From Mucilaginibacter sp. (GTDB taxonomy: Bacteria > Bacteroidota > Bacteroidia > Sphingobacteriales > Sphingobacteriaceae): a stretch of DNA of 64,000 bases. The position numbers and the translations under genes are program-made. The stretch lies in the NCBI GenBank assembly GCA_028287895.1, contig JAQBOV010000026.1:1-64000 (forward strand). Direction: 5' to 3'. Position 1 is the first letter of the stretch. The number at the start of each line of letters is the position of its first letter. The notes below the pieces were generated by a model. It was not told where the DNA came from, searched no databases, and saw nothing but the letters and a program-made list of their open reading frames with translations. This document shows positions 53,511-61,424 of this stretch, piece by piece.

Positions 53511-54074
53511 ATGCGAATACCTCTTTTATTGTTTTTTCACCTGTCTGCCTTGGCATTTTCTTATGGCGCAGTAAAAACTAAAAATACCAGGCCTGAGTCA
53601 GACGGAAAAATTGGTTATCCCGTTCCGCCTGTAAGCAGCCAAAGACTGTTTTATTTACAACGGACGTCTAATGTAAACACCATAGTCTATGATCTTAATA
53701 TGGCTAACGATGGCAAGCCCGATGCTGATGAACCTGTAAAAGTTTATTGGATAAGATATGCTGAAAATGGCCAAAAGGAGGAATTAAATTATATTCAACG
53801 TAAATTTGCATATGGTTTAACCGCAAAAGCGTTAAATAACGGCAATTATGATATCAGATTTGTGTCATACAAAAAATTCCCGCTCACTTTAATGAAGGCA
53901 GGAGATGGAAAATATCATATATTCGCGCTAATTGCGCAAAAACAGGTTATGCTTAGTCGTATTTTTGTTAAAATTGACGGTGGTTCCTTCTGGCTTCCCA
54001 ATGTTTCATATGTTGAAGTCAAAGGTTCAGATCCGATAACAGGCAGAGAAATAGTTGAACGTTTTAAACCCTGA
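53511..54074 (+). CDS. Secreted DUF4833 protein
   Basis: This 187-residue protein has a signal peptide (to about residue 19) and matches the DUF4833 pattern, with RLFYLQRTSNVNTIVYDLNM, KVYWIRYAENGQ and YIQRKFAYGLTAKAL. No catalytic motif is recognised. It sits 14 bases after the CDP-alcohol transferase and 4 bases ahead of the hydroxylase. Cluster membership suggests an auxiliary envelope role in inositol- or sphingolipid handling; this is a guess. Confidence 0.85.
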   Translation: MRIPLLLFFHLSALAFSYGAVKTKNTRPESDGKIGYPVPPVSSQRLFYLQRTSNVNTIVYDLNMANDGKPDADEPVKVYWIRYAENGQKEELNYIQRKFAYGLTAKALNNGNYDIRFVSYKKFPLTLMKAGDGKYHIFALIAQKQVMLSRIFVKIDGGSFWLPNVSYVEVKGSDPITGREIVERFKP

Positions 54075-54078
54075 AGTG

Positions 54079-54702
54079 ATGAAAAAGAAATATGTTTCCA
54101 ATTCACAGGAGTCTGTGAGAATGTTTAAAAGCGGGTTTTTGGAAGCTTTGTCAAAAGTACATTTCCTTGTTCCGGTATATCTGTTTATGCCGGTTATAAT
54201 ATATTGCACTTACAGAGCCTTGTTTACCGATCATATAGAACTGCCTGCTTTTTTCGGGTTATTCATACTGGGCCTTTTTATATGGACATTTGTTGAGTAT
54301 ATCATGCATCGTTTTGTATTTCATTATATGCCCGCCGATAAACCCTGGGCCCAGCGGATGCACTTTATTTTTCATGGCGTTCATCATGATTACCCAAGCG
54401 ACGCTAAACGTTTAGTTTTACCCCCTTCGGTCAGCATCCCCTTGGCTACCCTATTTTATTTTTTGTTTAAAGCCATTTTACCGGTTAATTATGTCTTCGG
54501 TTTTTTTCCCGGCTTTATATTGGGCTATCTTTTTTATGACCTTTCACATTATGCCATACACCATTTTAACTTTAAGGGAAGTATCTGGAAAAAAATAAAG
54601 CAACACCATATGCTGCATCATTACCAGGATCCCGATAAAGGATATGGCGTCAGTTCACCACTTTGGGATAAGATATTCCGTTCAGATTTTATCAAAAAGT
54701 AA
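54079..54702 (+). CDS. Scs7/FA2H-like fatty acid or ceramide hydroxylase
   Basis: This 207-residue membrane enzyme has the eight-histidine diiron pattern of the fatty acid hydroxylase superfamily: HRFVFH (77-82), HFIFHGVHHDYPSD (95-108), DLSHYAIHH (154-162) and HHMLHHY (176-182). The context HGVHHDYPSDAKRLVLPP closely resembles yeast Scs7 and mammalian FA2H, which put a 2-hydroxyl on the fatty acid of ceramide. Sphingobacterium ceramides are known to carry 2-hydroxy acyl chains. The ATG at 54079 gives four bases after the DUF4833 stop; a TTG at 54055 adds 8. It is one base before the PAP2 gene. Confidence 0.85.
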   Translation: MKKKYVSNSQESVRMFKSGFLEALSKVHFLVPVYLFMPVIIYCTYRALFTDHIELPAFFGLFILGLFIWTFVEYIMHRFVFHYMPADKPWAQRMHFIFHGVHHDYPSDAKRLVLPPSVSIPLATLFYFLFKAILPVNYVFGFFPGFILGYLFYDLSHYAIHHFNFKGSIWKKIKQHHMLHHYQDPDKGYGVSSPLWDKIFRSDFIKK

Positions 54703-54703
54703 C

Positions 54704-55642
54704 ATGGACAGTGGTGTATACCATGGCAATGCCGTTACCTTAAAATCGGTAGTTGTTGTTTCGCTGGTATCATTTGCTTATTTGTTGTTCTCCGCTTTTC
54801 TGGTGGGTTTTAAAGCCGACCAGGTTGTATTATTATTGATCTTTAATTGCGCTTATTACTTATCTGCAATAACCAGGAAGTTCATACTCGGCTTCTCCAT
54901 ATTCATTGCTTACTGGATCATTTATGATTATATGAAGGCTTTCCCAAATTATAATTATAACCCAGTACACATCGCTGATCTTTATAATTTCGAGAAGCAT
55001 ATTTTTGGCATCCATTTTCAAAATAAATTACTTACGCCCAACGAATACTGGCGAATAAACGGGCGCACTTTTCTGGACATTATGGCTGGTATATTCTATT
55101 TATGCTGGATACCTGTGCCGCTTGCATTTGCGGCTTATTTATTTTTTTCAAAAAGAAAAAGGCAGTTCCTGCTGTTTTCCCTGACATTTGTTTTAGTCAA
55201 TTTTTTAGGATTTATCGTCTATTACGTTTATCCTGCTGCCCCGCCATGGTATATACAGTATCACGGCTTTATTTTTCATCCTCTGACTGCCGGTAATACA
55301 GGTGGATTAGTAAAGTTTGACACCTATTTTCACGTGGGCATATTCAAATCAATTTATGCCAAGGGTTCTAATGTGTTTGCCGCCATGCCATCGCTGCACT
55401 CCTCCTACCCTGTAATTGTTTTGTACTATGGATTAAAAAACCGGCTGGGCCTGGTAAATATATTTTTCGTCATCGTCATGATCGGGATATGGTTCTCGGC
55501 AGTCTATTTAAGCCATCACTACATTCTGGATGTGCTTGCGGGTATTTTATGCGCTACAATAGGAATAACTTTATTTAGCCTTTTGTCGGCAAAGGGATGG
55601 TTCAATAGAATTATTGATAACTATGAAAACCTTGTAAAGTAG
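54704..55642 (+). CDS. Aur1-like PAP2 protein, candidate inositol phosphorylceramide synthase
   Basis: The 312-residue multi-pass membrane protein is a PAP2_3-type phosphatase/transferase. Motifs are YPAAPPWY (176-183), MPSLHSS with H232, and SHHYILD with H272 and D276, the His-His-Asp triad of yeast Aur1. YDYMKAFPNYN (74-84) recalls the DY motif near the Aur1 N-terminal half. Aur1 transfers phosphoinositol from phosphatidylinositol to ceramide. The start at ATG 54704 leaves one base to the preceding stop; a frame to 54644 overlaps the hydroxylase. The end of the lipid cluster is marked by a non-coding gap. A plain lipid phosphatase function remains possible. Confidence 0.8.
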   Translation: MDSGVYHGNAVTLKSVVVVSLVSFAYLLFSAFLVGFKADQVVLLLIFNCAYYLSAITRKFILGFSIFIAYWIIYDYMKAFPNYNYNPVHIADLYNFEKHIFGIHFQNKLLTPNEYWRINGRTFLDIMAGIFYLCWIPVPLAFAAYLFFSKRKRQFLLFSLTFVLVNFLGFIVYYVYPAAPPWYIQYHGFIFHPLTAGNTGGLVKFDTYFHVGIFKSIYAKGSNVFAAMPSLHSSYPVIVLYYGLKNRLGLVNIFFVIVMIGIWFSAVYLSHHYILDVLAGILCATIGITLFSLLSAKGWFNRIIDNYENLVK

Positions 55643-55814
55643 ATTTTTTGGGGAATTTATTGTACTATTTACTATACTGTGGCGGCCAATACCTTATTTT
55701 CTTTCTTTCCAAAATCAACTCGCAGAGCCTTTAAATCAACTTTGACTTAGTTTATATTTCATTCGGTAATGCGGGCATAAGGTTTGATAATAAGTGTTGA
55801 TCAATCTTACAAAG

Positions 55815-56630
55815 ATGTTTATACCTTACACAAAAAGACTTTTATTATTATTTTTTCTGTTATTCTGCTTTCATACACCCTTCGCCGCCGTAAATAAGAT
55901 TGACAGTTTAGACTTAAGCGAACGCGATCAGATGAAAGCCGGTCCTGATAAATTAGATAGCCTCAAGCAAGCGCTTAATGCAATCATAGATGATTCGCTT
56001 AAAGCACCGATATATACTCAAATAGCGGCTGAATACCTAAAATACGATACGATAAACAATAAAAAACGGCGGCGTATCTGCCAAAATGAGGCGATCAGCA
56101 ACACCTTATCGGCAATTCATTTATACTCAAGATATAACGATACTATCGGATTGCGATTAAGTTTTGATGTTCTGGCTAAAGTATATCATGCCCAGCACAA
56201 ATATCCGCAGGCAAAATGGTTCATTTTACAATCAAATACACTTTCGCGCGCCAAAAATGACAATCTCAATATTATCGCTTCGCTGATCGAACTGTCATCC
56301 ATAAAAACCGACATCAAAGATTATACCCTGGCTATGCGGGATTTGAACGAAGCGCTGGCGATCTCCTCTAAAAACCATTATCCGAAGCAGGAGTCAGAAG
56401 TGCAGCTTCACTATGCTTTGCTGTATAATGTGATGAAGAATTACACAAAAGCTTCTATTGCCTTGAAAAGACATGATGCTATTGATGACAGTATAAAAAC
56501 GGACGAACAGGCAAAGCTAATGGCTAAACTGAACACTAAAGATTCGTTACAGCAAATCAAAAAAAAACTTTATACCATAAGCAACAGGAAGCTCTACAGA
56601 GCCAACTCGTCAAAAAGACAAGTGTTATAA
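55815..56630 (+). CDS. TPR-like exported protein, C-terminus changed by a frameshift
   Basis: The protein (about 271 residues) has a signal peptide (MFIPYTKRLLLLFFLLFCFHT) followed by helical repeats of TPR type (DSLKQALNAIIDDSLKAPIY; AKVYHAQHKYPQAKWFIL; DYTLAMRDLNEALAISSK; MKNYTKASIALKRHD). It ends abruptly in KKKLYTISNRKLYRAN after nine A bases at 56559-56567. In the -1 frame from that run the sequence continues as a long hydrophobic helix with a basic end, as TPR sensor proteins normally have. Slippage, an assembly error or true mutation are all possible. An ATG at 55815 is preferred over a GTG at 55794. Confidence 0.75.
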   Translation: MFIPYTKRLLLLFFLLFCFHTPFAAVNKIDSLDLSERDQMKAGPDKLDSLKQALNAIIDDSLKAPIYTQIAAEYLKYDTINNKKRRRICQNEAISNTLSAIHLYSRYNDTIGLRLSFDVLAKVYHAQHKYPQAKWFILQSNTLSRAKNDNLNIIASLIELSSIKTDIKDYTLAMRDLNEALAISSKNHYPKQESEVQLHYALLYNVMKNYTKASIALKRHDAIDDSIKTDEQAKLMAKLNTKDSLQQIKKKLYTISNRKLYRANSSKRQVL

Positions 56631-56749
56631 TCGTACTGATACTTGTTATTACATTAATTACCCTAAGTTTACTTCTTGTTTACAGCCGCAAACGGCGTGG
56701 TTCATGGCGACAGAGAGTCAAATATAAACACCGGCCCGATCAGCATTAA
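56559..56749 (+). pseudogene. Frameshifted C-terminal membrane segment of the TPR protein
   Basis: Reading one A twice in the A9 run gives a frame through ACT-TTA at 56567 to a TAA at 56747-56749. It encodes TLYHKQQEALQSQLVKKTSV, then a hydrophobic stretch IIVLILVITLITLSLLLVYS and a basic tail (RKRRGSWRQRVKYKH). This is the C-terminal anchor expected for such TPR proteins. Whether it is expressed by slippage, or the gene is broken, is unknown. Confidence 0.55.
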
Positions 56750-56803
56750 TTTTGCAATGTCACAATAATTTAAACCAGCTGTCTGTTTATGTGTCTTATA
56801 GAT

Positions 56804-57376
56804 ATGAAGAGATTGTTTTTTGGGGGTATAACTGCGTTAATCATTTTTTTATCCTGTACCGCCGCCGTAGCACAGCGCATTACTAAAGATCATTTTAAAA
56901 AGGAATTTCTTGACCATATTAATCTTGCCCGGCGAAAGGGCTGTAATTGCGGGCATACGTTTATGCCCCCTGCCCCGCCTTTAACCTGGAATGATCAATT
57001 AGAAGATGCGGCACGCGGGCACGCGCTGGATATGTCAGAGCGCAGCTATTTTAGTCATACCGGCAAGAATGGCAAGAGCGCATCCGACCGTATTATTTTG
57101 TCAGGCTACAATTATAAGGGATACAAAAGTTATACCGTAGGCGAAAATATAGCACAGGGTCAAATGAGCATAGCCGAGGTGATGAATGGCTGGCTACATA
57201 GCGAAGGGCATTGCATGAACCTGATGAACCCCTCGTTCAAGGAAGTAGGTGTTTCCCAAATCGATCATTACTGGGTACAGGACTTCGGCGGAAGGGAAGC
57301 CTTTTCACCTGAAGAACAGAAGATGATAAAAAGCGGGCGATACCGGTTGATACAGAAGGAAGTTTCAAGGCATTAA
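56804..57376 (+). CDS. Secreted CAP (SCP/PR1) domain protein
   Basis: The 190-residue product has a signal peptide (MKRLFFGGITALIIFLSC) and one CAP domain: FLDHINLARRKGCNCG, LTWNDQLEDAARGHALDM, YFSHTGKNGKSASDRI, YTVGENIAQGQMSI, VMNGWLHSEGHCMNLMNPSFKEVGV and YWVQDFG. The two histidines of the CAP cavity are in YFSHTG and SEGHC. ATG 56804 gives the signal peptide; ATG 56789 adds five residues. CAP proteins in bacteria are often secreted, function mostly unknown. It ends overlapping truC by 4 bases tail to tail. Confidence 0.9.
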   Translation: MKRLFFGGITALIIFLSCTAAVAQRITKDHFKKEFLDHINLARRKGCNCGHTFMPPAPPLTWNDQLEDAARGHALDMSERSYFSHTGKNGKSASDRIILSGYNYKGYKSYTVGENIAQGQMSIAEVMNGWLHSEGHCMNLMNPSFKEVGVSQIDHYWVQDFGGREAFSPEEQKMIKSGRYRLIQKEVSRH

Positions 57377-58056
57377 TCTGACCACCCCATCAAACGCATC
57401 ACCCTGACAAACTCTTGCTGAAAAGGCGCTTCGATAGTTATTGGATCACCTGTAATTGGATGATTGAACATTAATGCCAAAGCATGAAGCAGCATGGTAT
57501 TCATCTCCCATTTCTCTTTAAAAAGCTTATTCTGCTTATTGCAGCCATGTGTACGGTCGCCAATTATGGGATGAAAAATATGGCTGAAATGTTTTCTTAA
57601 CTGGTGCATTCGCCCGGTCGCGGGCCTGGCTTCCACAAGGGAGTATCTTGATGTCGGATGGCTGCCAAAAGCAAGATCCAGTTCCGCCCGCTTTAAAGTG
57701 CGGTAAGCAGTAAAAGCTTCCTGTAAGGTCCCGTTTTCTTTTCTTAGCGGATAATCAATGTCCCCCTTGTCCGAGGTATGACCCCGGACAATGGCAAGGT
57801 ATTTCTTACTGACAAGGTTTTCTGAAAATTGCTTTTGCATTGCTATTTCAACAGGCTTGCTGAATGCAAATAATAGCACCCCTGCTGTCTTTCTGTCCAG
57901 CCGGTGTACCGGGTTTACCTTCTGCCCTACCTGGTCGCGTAATAATTGCAGGGCAAACTCTGCGGCATCAGCAGCGATCGGAGAACGGTGCACCAGCAGG
58001 TCATGCGGCTTATTGATAGCAATCAGGTATTCATCCCTGAATAGGATATCCAGCAT
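57373..58056 (-). CDS. truC: tRNA pseudouridine(65) synthase TruC
   Basis: TruC makes pseudouridine at position 65 in tRNA-Ile/Asp. The 227-residue protein follows E. coli TruC closely along its length: ILFRDEYLIAINKPHDLLVHRS, HRLDRKTAGVLLFAFS (catalytic Asp, motif II), SRYSLVEARPATGRMHQLRKH and PIIGDRTHG. It lacks the C-terminal extra stretch of E. coli TruC. It starts 1 base after the DUF1456 stop codon, so the two genes are in one operon. Confidence 0.9.
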   Translation of the reverse strand: MLDILFRDEYLIAINKPHDLLVHRSPIAADAAEFALQLLRDQVGQKVNPVHRLDRKTAGVLLFAFSKPVEIAMQKQFSENLVSKKYLAIVRGHTSDKGDIDYPLRKENGTLQEAFTAYRTLKRAELDLAFGSHPTSRYSLVEARPATGRMHQLRKHFSHIFHPIIGDRTHGCNKQNKLFKEKWEMNTMLLHALALMFNHPITGDPITIEAPFQQEFVRVMRLMGWSD

Positions 58057-58057
58057 T

Positions 58058-58309
58058 TTATTGATCCTGTTTTTTCTCTACAGGCTTTTTCTCCATCGGC
58101 CCGCGCTTATAGATGATCAGTCCGTTCAAAAAATTCCGCAGTAACTGATCGCCGCAGGGCTTAAAATTAGGATGCTCTTTATCCCGGAAAATAGCGCCCA
58201 ATTCGGTTTTGGTGGTATTAAAGTTAACCAGGCTGCAAATGTGAACAATATCGTCATCCCTGAGTTTCAGCGCCACACGTAGTTTTTTCATTATATCGTT
58301 ATTGCTCAT
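58058..58309 (-). CDS. DUF1456 protein, single-domain form
   Basis: The 83-residue protein reads IMKKLRVALKLRDDDIVHIC and LGAIFRDKEHPNFKPCGDQL followed by LLRNFLNGLIIYKRGP, matching the DUF1456 (YehS) repeat. Typical members, such as E. coli YehS, have two copies (about 156 residues). This one has just a single copy followed by a basic tail. It is next to truC and downstream of the DEAD-box helicase, suggesting an RNA-linked role that is not proven. Confidence 0.88.
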   Translation of the reverse strand: MSNNDIMKKLRVALKLRDDDIVHICSLVNFNTTKTELGAIFRDKEHPNFKPCGDQLLRNFLNGLIIYKRGPMEKKPVEKKQDQ

Positions 58310-58329
58310 GACCGCTCATTTTATTTATT

Positions 58330-59631
58330 TTACCTTGCAATTTCAATTTTCACTTTTTTATTTTTGATCTTTTCATTCCTGATCAACTCAAGTGCTTTTC
58401 CTACACTTTTCTTGTCAATGGCGGCATAGGATGAATAGTCTAATACCTCTATCAATCCCAGTTCTTCCTTATTTAGTTTGCCTTTTTGAAGCAACAAGCC
58501 AACGATATCAACCTTATTAACCTTATCCTTTTTACCGGCAGCAATATACAGCGTAGCCCATTTAGTTGACTTTGGAAGCATGGCTTTTTCGGGTAGTTTT
58601 TCAATTTCCGGCATGTTGCCCAAAAAATCCGGATGCTGGTCAGCGTTAAGCAGCAGGTAGGCCGTTCCGTTGGCATGCATCCGGGCGGTGCGTCCATTCC
58701 GGTGCAAAAAAGCCTCTTTAGTGTGAGGCAACTGGTAATGAATAATAAATTCTATTTCGGGTATGTCCAGGCCCCGTGAAGCAAGGTCAGTTGTGATCAG
58801 CAATTGACTGCTCCCGTTCCTGAATTTTATTAATGCTTTTTCCCGGTCAGACTGCTCCATTCCTCCATGAAAGATATCGTGTATTACCCCTGTTTCCGAA
58901 AGCAGTTCACTGATGCGTTCTACCGCTTCCCGGTGATTACAGAACACCAGCGTTGCTTTATTCCCGATTCGACAGATAAGGGCAAATAAAGCATCCAGCC
59001 GGTCTGCAGGATCTGCTATTACTGCTTTTAGTTTTAACCCGGAAGCACTGGTATCTTTATGCAAAAAATTAAGTTCGACTGGATTATTTATCCGGATAAA
59101 ATCCGGAATATCGTCCATCATCGTGGCTGAAGTTAATATCCGCTTTTTTAAGACAGTTAACTGCCTGATGATATAATCCATATCTTCCTGGAAGCCAAAT
59201 TCAAGGGCTTTGTCAAACTCATCAAGCACCAGGGTAAGTATTTTGTCTGTTTTAAAACTTTCTCTCCGCAAATGCCAGGCTATCCTGCCCGGGGTACCTA
59301 TTAAAACCGCAGGAGGTTGTGAAAAATTATTCTTCTCTACTTTGGTATCATGCCCGCCATAGCAGCAATTCACTTTAAAGCCACTACCAATTGTTCTGAA
59401 TACCTGTTCTATTTGTAAAGCAAGTTCACGGGACGGAACCAATATAAGTGCCTGCACACCCGGTATTTCTTCACGCAAAAGTTTTAATACCGGAAGCAAA
59501 AAACCTAATGTTTTACCGGAACCGGTTGGCGAAAGCAGGATCATATCCCGTCCGTCAACCACGTTAAGGGATGCATGCTGTATTTCGTTCAGTTCCTGGA
59601 TCTTTAGATTTTCCAGCGCTTTTTTGATCAT
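58330..59631 (-). CDS. DEAD-box RNA helicase, DbpA-like
   Basis: The 433-residue ATP-dependent helicase has Q-motif region IQELNEIQHASL, Walker A SPTGSGKT (34-41), PSREL, TPGR, motif II as DEFD (137-140) instead of DEAD, SAT (168-170) and motif VI HRNGRTAR. The last 75 residues (KKDKVNKVDIVGLLLQKGKL...) match the DbpA RNA-binding domain that recognises 23S rRNA helix 92. It is likely involved in ribosome assembly. It is transcribed away from the second helicase gene with a shared 55-base gap containing a good -7 box (CAAAGGTA on the plus strand at 59652). Confidence 0.93.
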   Translation of the reverse strand: MIKKALENLKIQELNEIQHASLNVVDGRDMILLSPTGSGKTLGFLLPVLKLLREEIPGVQALILVPSRELALQIEQVFRTIGSGFKVNCCYGGHDTKVEKNNFSQPPAVLIGTPGRIAWHLRRESFKTDKILTLVLDEFDKALEFGFQEDMDYIIRQLTVLKKRILTSATMMDDIPDFIRINNPVELNFLHKDTSASGLKLKAVIADPADRLDALFALICRIGNKATLVFCNHREAVERISELLSETGVIHDIFHGGMEQSDREKALIKFRNGSSQLLITTDLASRGLDIPEIEFIIHYQLPHTKEAFLHRNGRTARMHANGTAYLLLNADQHPDFLGNMPEIEKLPEKAMLPKSTKWATLYIAAGKKDKVNKVDIVGLLLQKGKLNKEELGLIEVLDYSSYAAIDKKSVGKALELIRNEKIKNKKVKIEIAR

Positions 59632-59651
59632 TATCTATTTTGTATAAGCTG

Positions 59652-59771
59652 CAAAGGTAGTTTTTTAAGTCCGAAGTGTTAAGTTATGGGTTCTATGATT
59701 CGATCGTTTATAAACAATTTCCTGGCGAGCTGCCGACTTAAAATTCAAGACTTAAAAAAAACCTACCTTTG
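59652..59771. promoter_or_regulatory. Divergent promoter pair with inverted -7 boxes
   Basis: TACCTTTG on the minus strand (59659-59652) and on the plus strand (59764-59771) both match TAnnTTTG, each followed by C. They are embedded in an imperfect inverted repeat, ACTTAAAAAA-CTACCTTTG in each arm (59652-59671 and 59750-59771). One drives the DbpA-like helicase, the other the degenerate helicase. The TTTGC pattern is the classic Bacteroidota form. Confidence 0.65.
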
Positions 59772-59796
59772 CACCCAATCAAATACATTAACGCTT

Positions 59797-61095
59797 GTGT
59801 GGGCAGATAAATTAAAACTCAATAAACAATTGGTGCGCTCGGTAACCGAAGCCGGATACTTTACACCAAAGGAAATACAGATAAAAACGCTGATGCGGAT
59901 AATTGGCGGACAGGATATCATCGCTGTTGCGCCCGAAGGCAGCGGTAAAACCACAGCTTATATCTTAGGCGTACTGATGCGTTTAAAGTATGGCTTTGAA
60001 GAGGCCCCGCGAGCGCTCATCCTGGTACCCAATAAAGATAAGGTATTAGCCGTTATTGCTCAATTTGAGATTTTAAATAAAAATGCAAGCATACGCGTAG
60101 TTGGGTTATTCACCGAGCCGTCGATGCAGGCACAGATGGATGCGTTGGCAGATGGCGCAGACATCGTAGTGGCCACACCGGACAGGGCCCGGGCGATCTA
60201 TTTAAAACTCGGCTTGAATCTTAATAAGATCATCATGTTTGTGGTCGATGACGCCGCAGAGATCGTCAGGCTTGGCGCACAATTACCGGTAGCCGAACTG
60301 GCGAACAGTATCATTAAATGTCAGCACCTGGTCTTTACTGAAGTAATGCATGGTAAGCTGCAGCAAATGATTGGTCCGTTTATGAATATGCCCTCTTTAA
60401 TTGAGGTTGACGAATTGGGCCAAGAAAATGCAGAAATACACAAGCAGGCATTATACCATGTGCCGAACTTTAAAACCAAACTTAACCTGTTAACTTTATT
60501 GCTTGAAGGGACTATCCCTTATCATAAAGCTGCCGTGTTTGTCAGCACTCGTTTAAGTGCCGAAAAGATCTACAATCATCTCCGCTTAAGCATGAGAAAT
60601 GAGGTTGCCATTCTGACCCCGATGATGTTTGAATCAAATGGTTTCGGATCGATAGAAGAATTTAATGAGCAGTCAGAAGTAAAAGTTTTAATCATTGCCA
60701 ATGAATTACCGCAGTCACCTGATCTTAAAGGAATATCATTATTAATCCATTTTGAAATACCTGAGGATACAGAGACCTTTGTTCACCGGATGATAAAGGA
60801 TACTGCTGAGGCTGCTGAAGTATCATCAGTCATTATGGCAACAGACCTGGAATTAACTTTGGTAAAGAAAATCGAACAAACCATTGGTCAAAAAATAACT
60901 GCCAATGACCTGCCTGAGGGCTTGAATATTGTCACTGAACAAAAGGATAAAAAGGTGGTAAAGTTGGAAAAATCCCCAAAAAACGACCAGGTTGTACGTG
61001 GTGAAGCCTTCCATGAAAAAAAGGCAAGCAACAAAAAAGACTATAATTATAGTGCCGGTACCAAGGCTAAAATGAATAATAAGAAAAAACACTAA
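59797..61095 (+). CDS. Degenerate DEAD-box helicase paralog
   Basis: The protein shares the helicase layout but has lost critical residues. From the GTG at 59797 (432 residues) Walker A APEGSGKT is retained (45-52), while motif II reads DDAA (151-154), the motif III position reads TEV instead of SAT, and the motif VI region reads HRMIKDTAEA, with no arginine fingers. TPDR replaces TPGR. This suggests a non-canonical or inactive helicase that may bind RNA. The 3' end is lysine-rich. The start was set downstream of the ATG at 59686 because a -7 box at 59764-59771 would put the transcription start after that ATG, and residues before TrpAlaAsp have no match to the family. Confidence 0.75.
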   Translation: MWADKLKLNKQLVRSVTEAGYFTPKEIQIKTLMRIIGGQDIIAVAPEGSGKTTAYILGVLMRLKYGFEEAPRALILVPNKDKVLAVIAQFEILNKNASIRVVGLFTEPSMQAQMDALADGADIVVATPDRARAIYLKLGLNLNKIIMFVVDDAAEIVRLGAQLPVAELANSIIKCQHLVFTEVMHGKLQQMIGPFMNMPSLIEVDELGQENAEIHKQALYHVPNFKTKLNLLTLLLEGTIPYHKAAVFVSTRLSAEKIYNHLRLSMRNEVAILTPMMFESNGFGSIEEFNEQSEVKVLIIANELPQSPDLKGISLLIHFEIPEDTETFVHRMIKDTAEAAEVSSVIMATDLELTLVKKIEQTIGQKITANDLPEGLNIVTEQKDKKVVKLEKSPKNDQVVRGEAFHEKKASNKKDYNYSAGTKAKMNNKKKH

Positions 61096-61098
61096 CTG

Positions 61099-61323
61099 AT
61101 GAATGAGCCATTTGATTTGGAGATAAACGGGATCACCTATTCTGTGTTTCCCGAGGGTGAGGATATCTATGCGATATTTAAAGAAGGAGCAGAATACGTT
61201 AAGATCCAAAAGGATACAGAATCCCACTGGCTTAAATTAGATCCGGAGACCGAGATACCACTTTTTGATAACGATGAAGAGGTAAATGCAATAGGCCGTG
61301 AAATTGAAGGCTACAAACTGTAA
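61099..61323 (+). CDS. Small conserved hypothetical protein
   Basis: The 74-residue acidic protein starts 3 bases after the helicase stop and is likely co-transcribed with it. It has a beta-rich pattern (FDLEINGITYSVFPEG, YAIFKEGAEYVKIQKD, WLKLDPETEIPLFDND). No domain or signal is recognised. The pair could act together. Confidence 0.65.
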   Translation: MNEPFDLEINGITYSVFPEGEDIYAIFKEGAEYVKIQKDTESHWLKLDPETEIPLFDNDEEVNAIGREIEGYKL

Positions 61324-61424
61324 TCAAATTGCTACACAAATAGCAGCGTGAGCATTCGGATAAATTGATCGAAATGTTTAGTTTTATTTTTAAATAACCC
61401 TAAAATCATTTCACAATTTTAATT

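Noticed and set aside
59686..59796. N-terminal extension of the second helicase from ATG 59686
   Set aside because: A -7 box lies at 59764-59771, downstream of that ATG, and the 37 residues have no helicase-like sequence.
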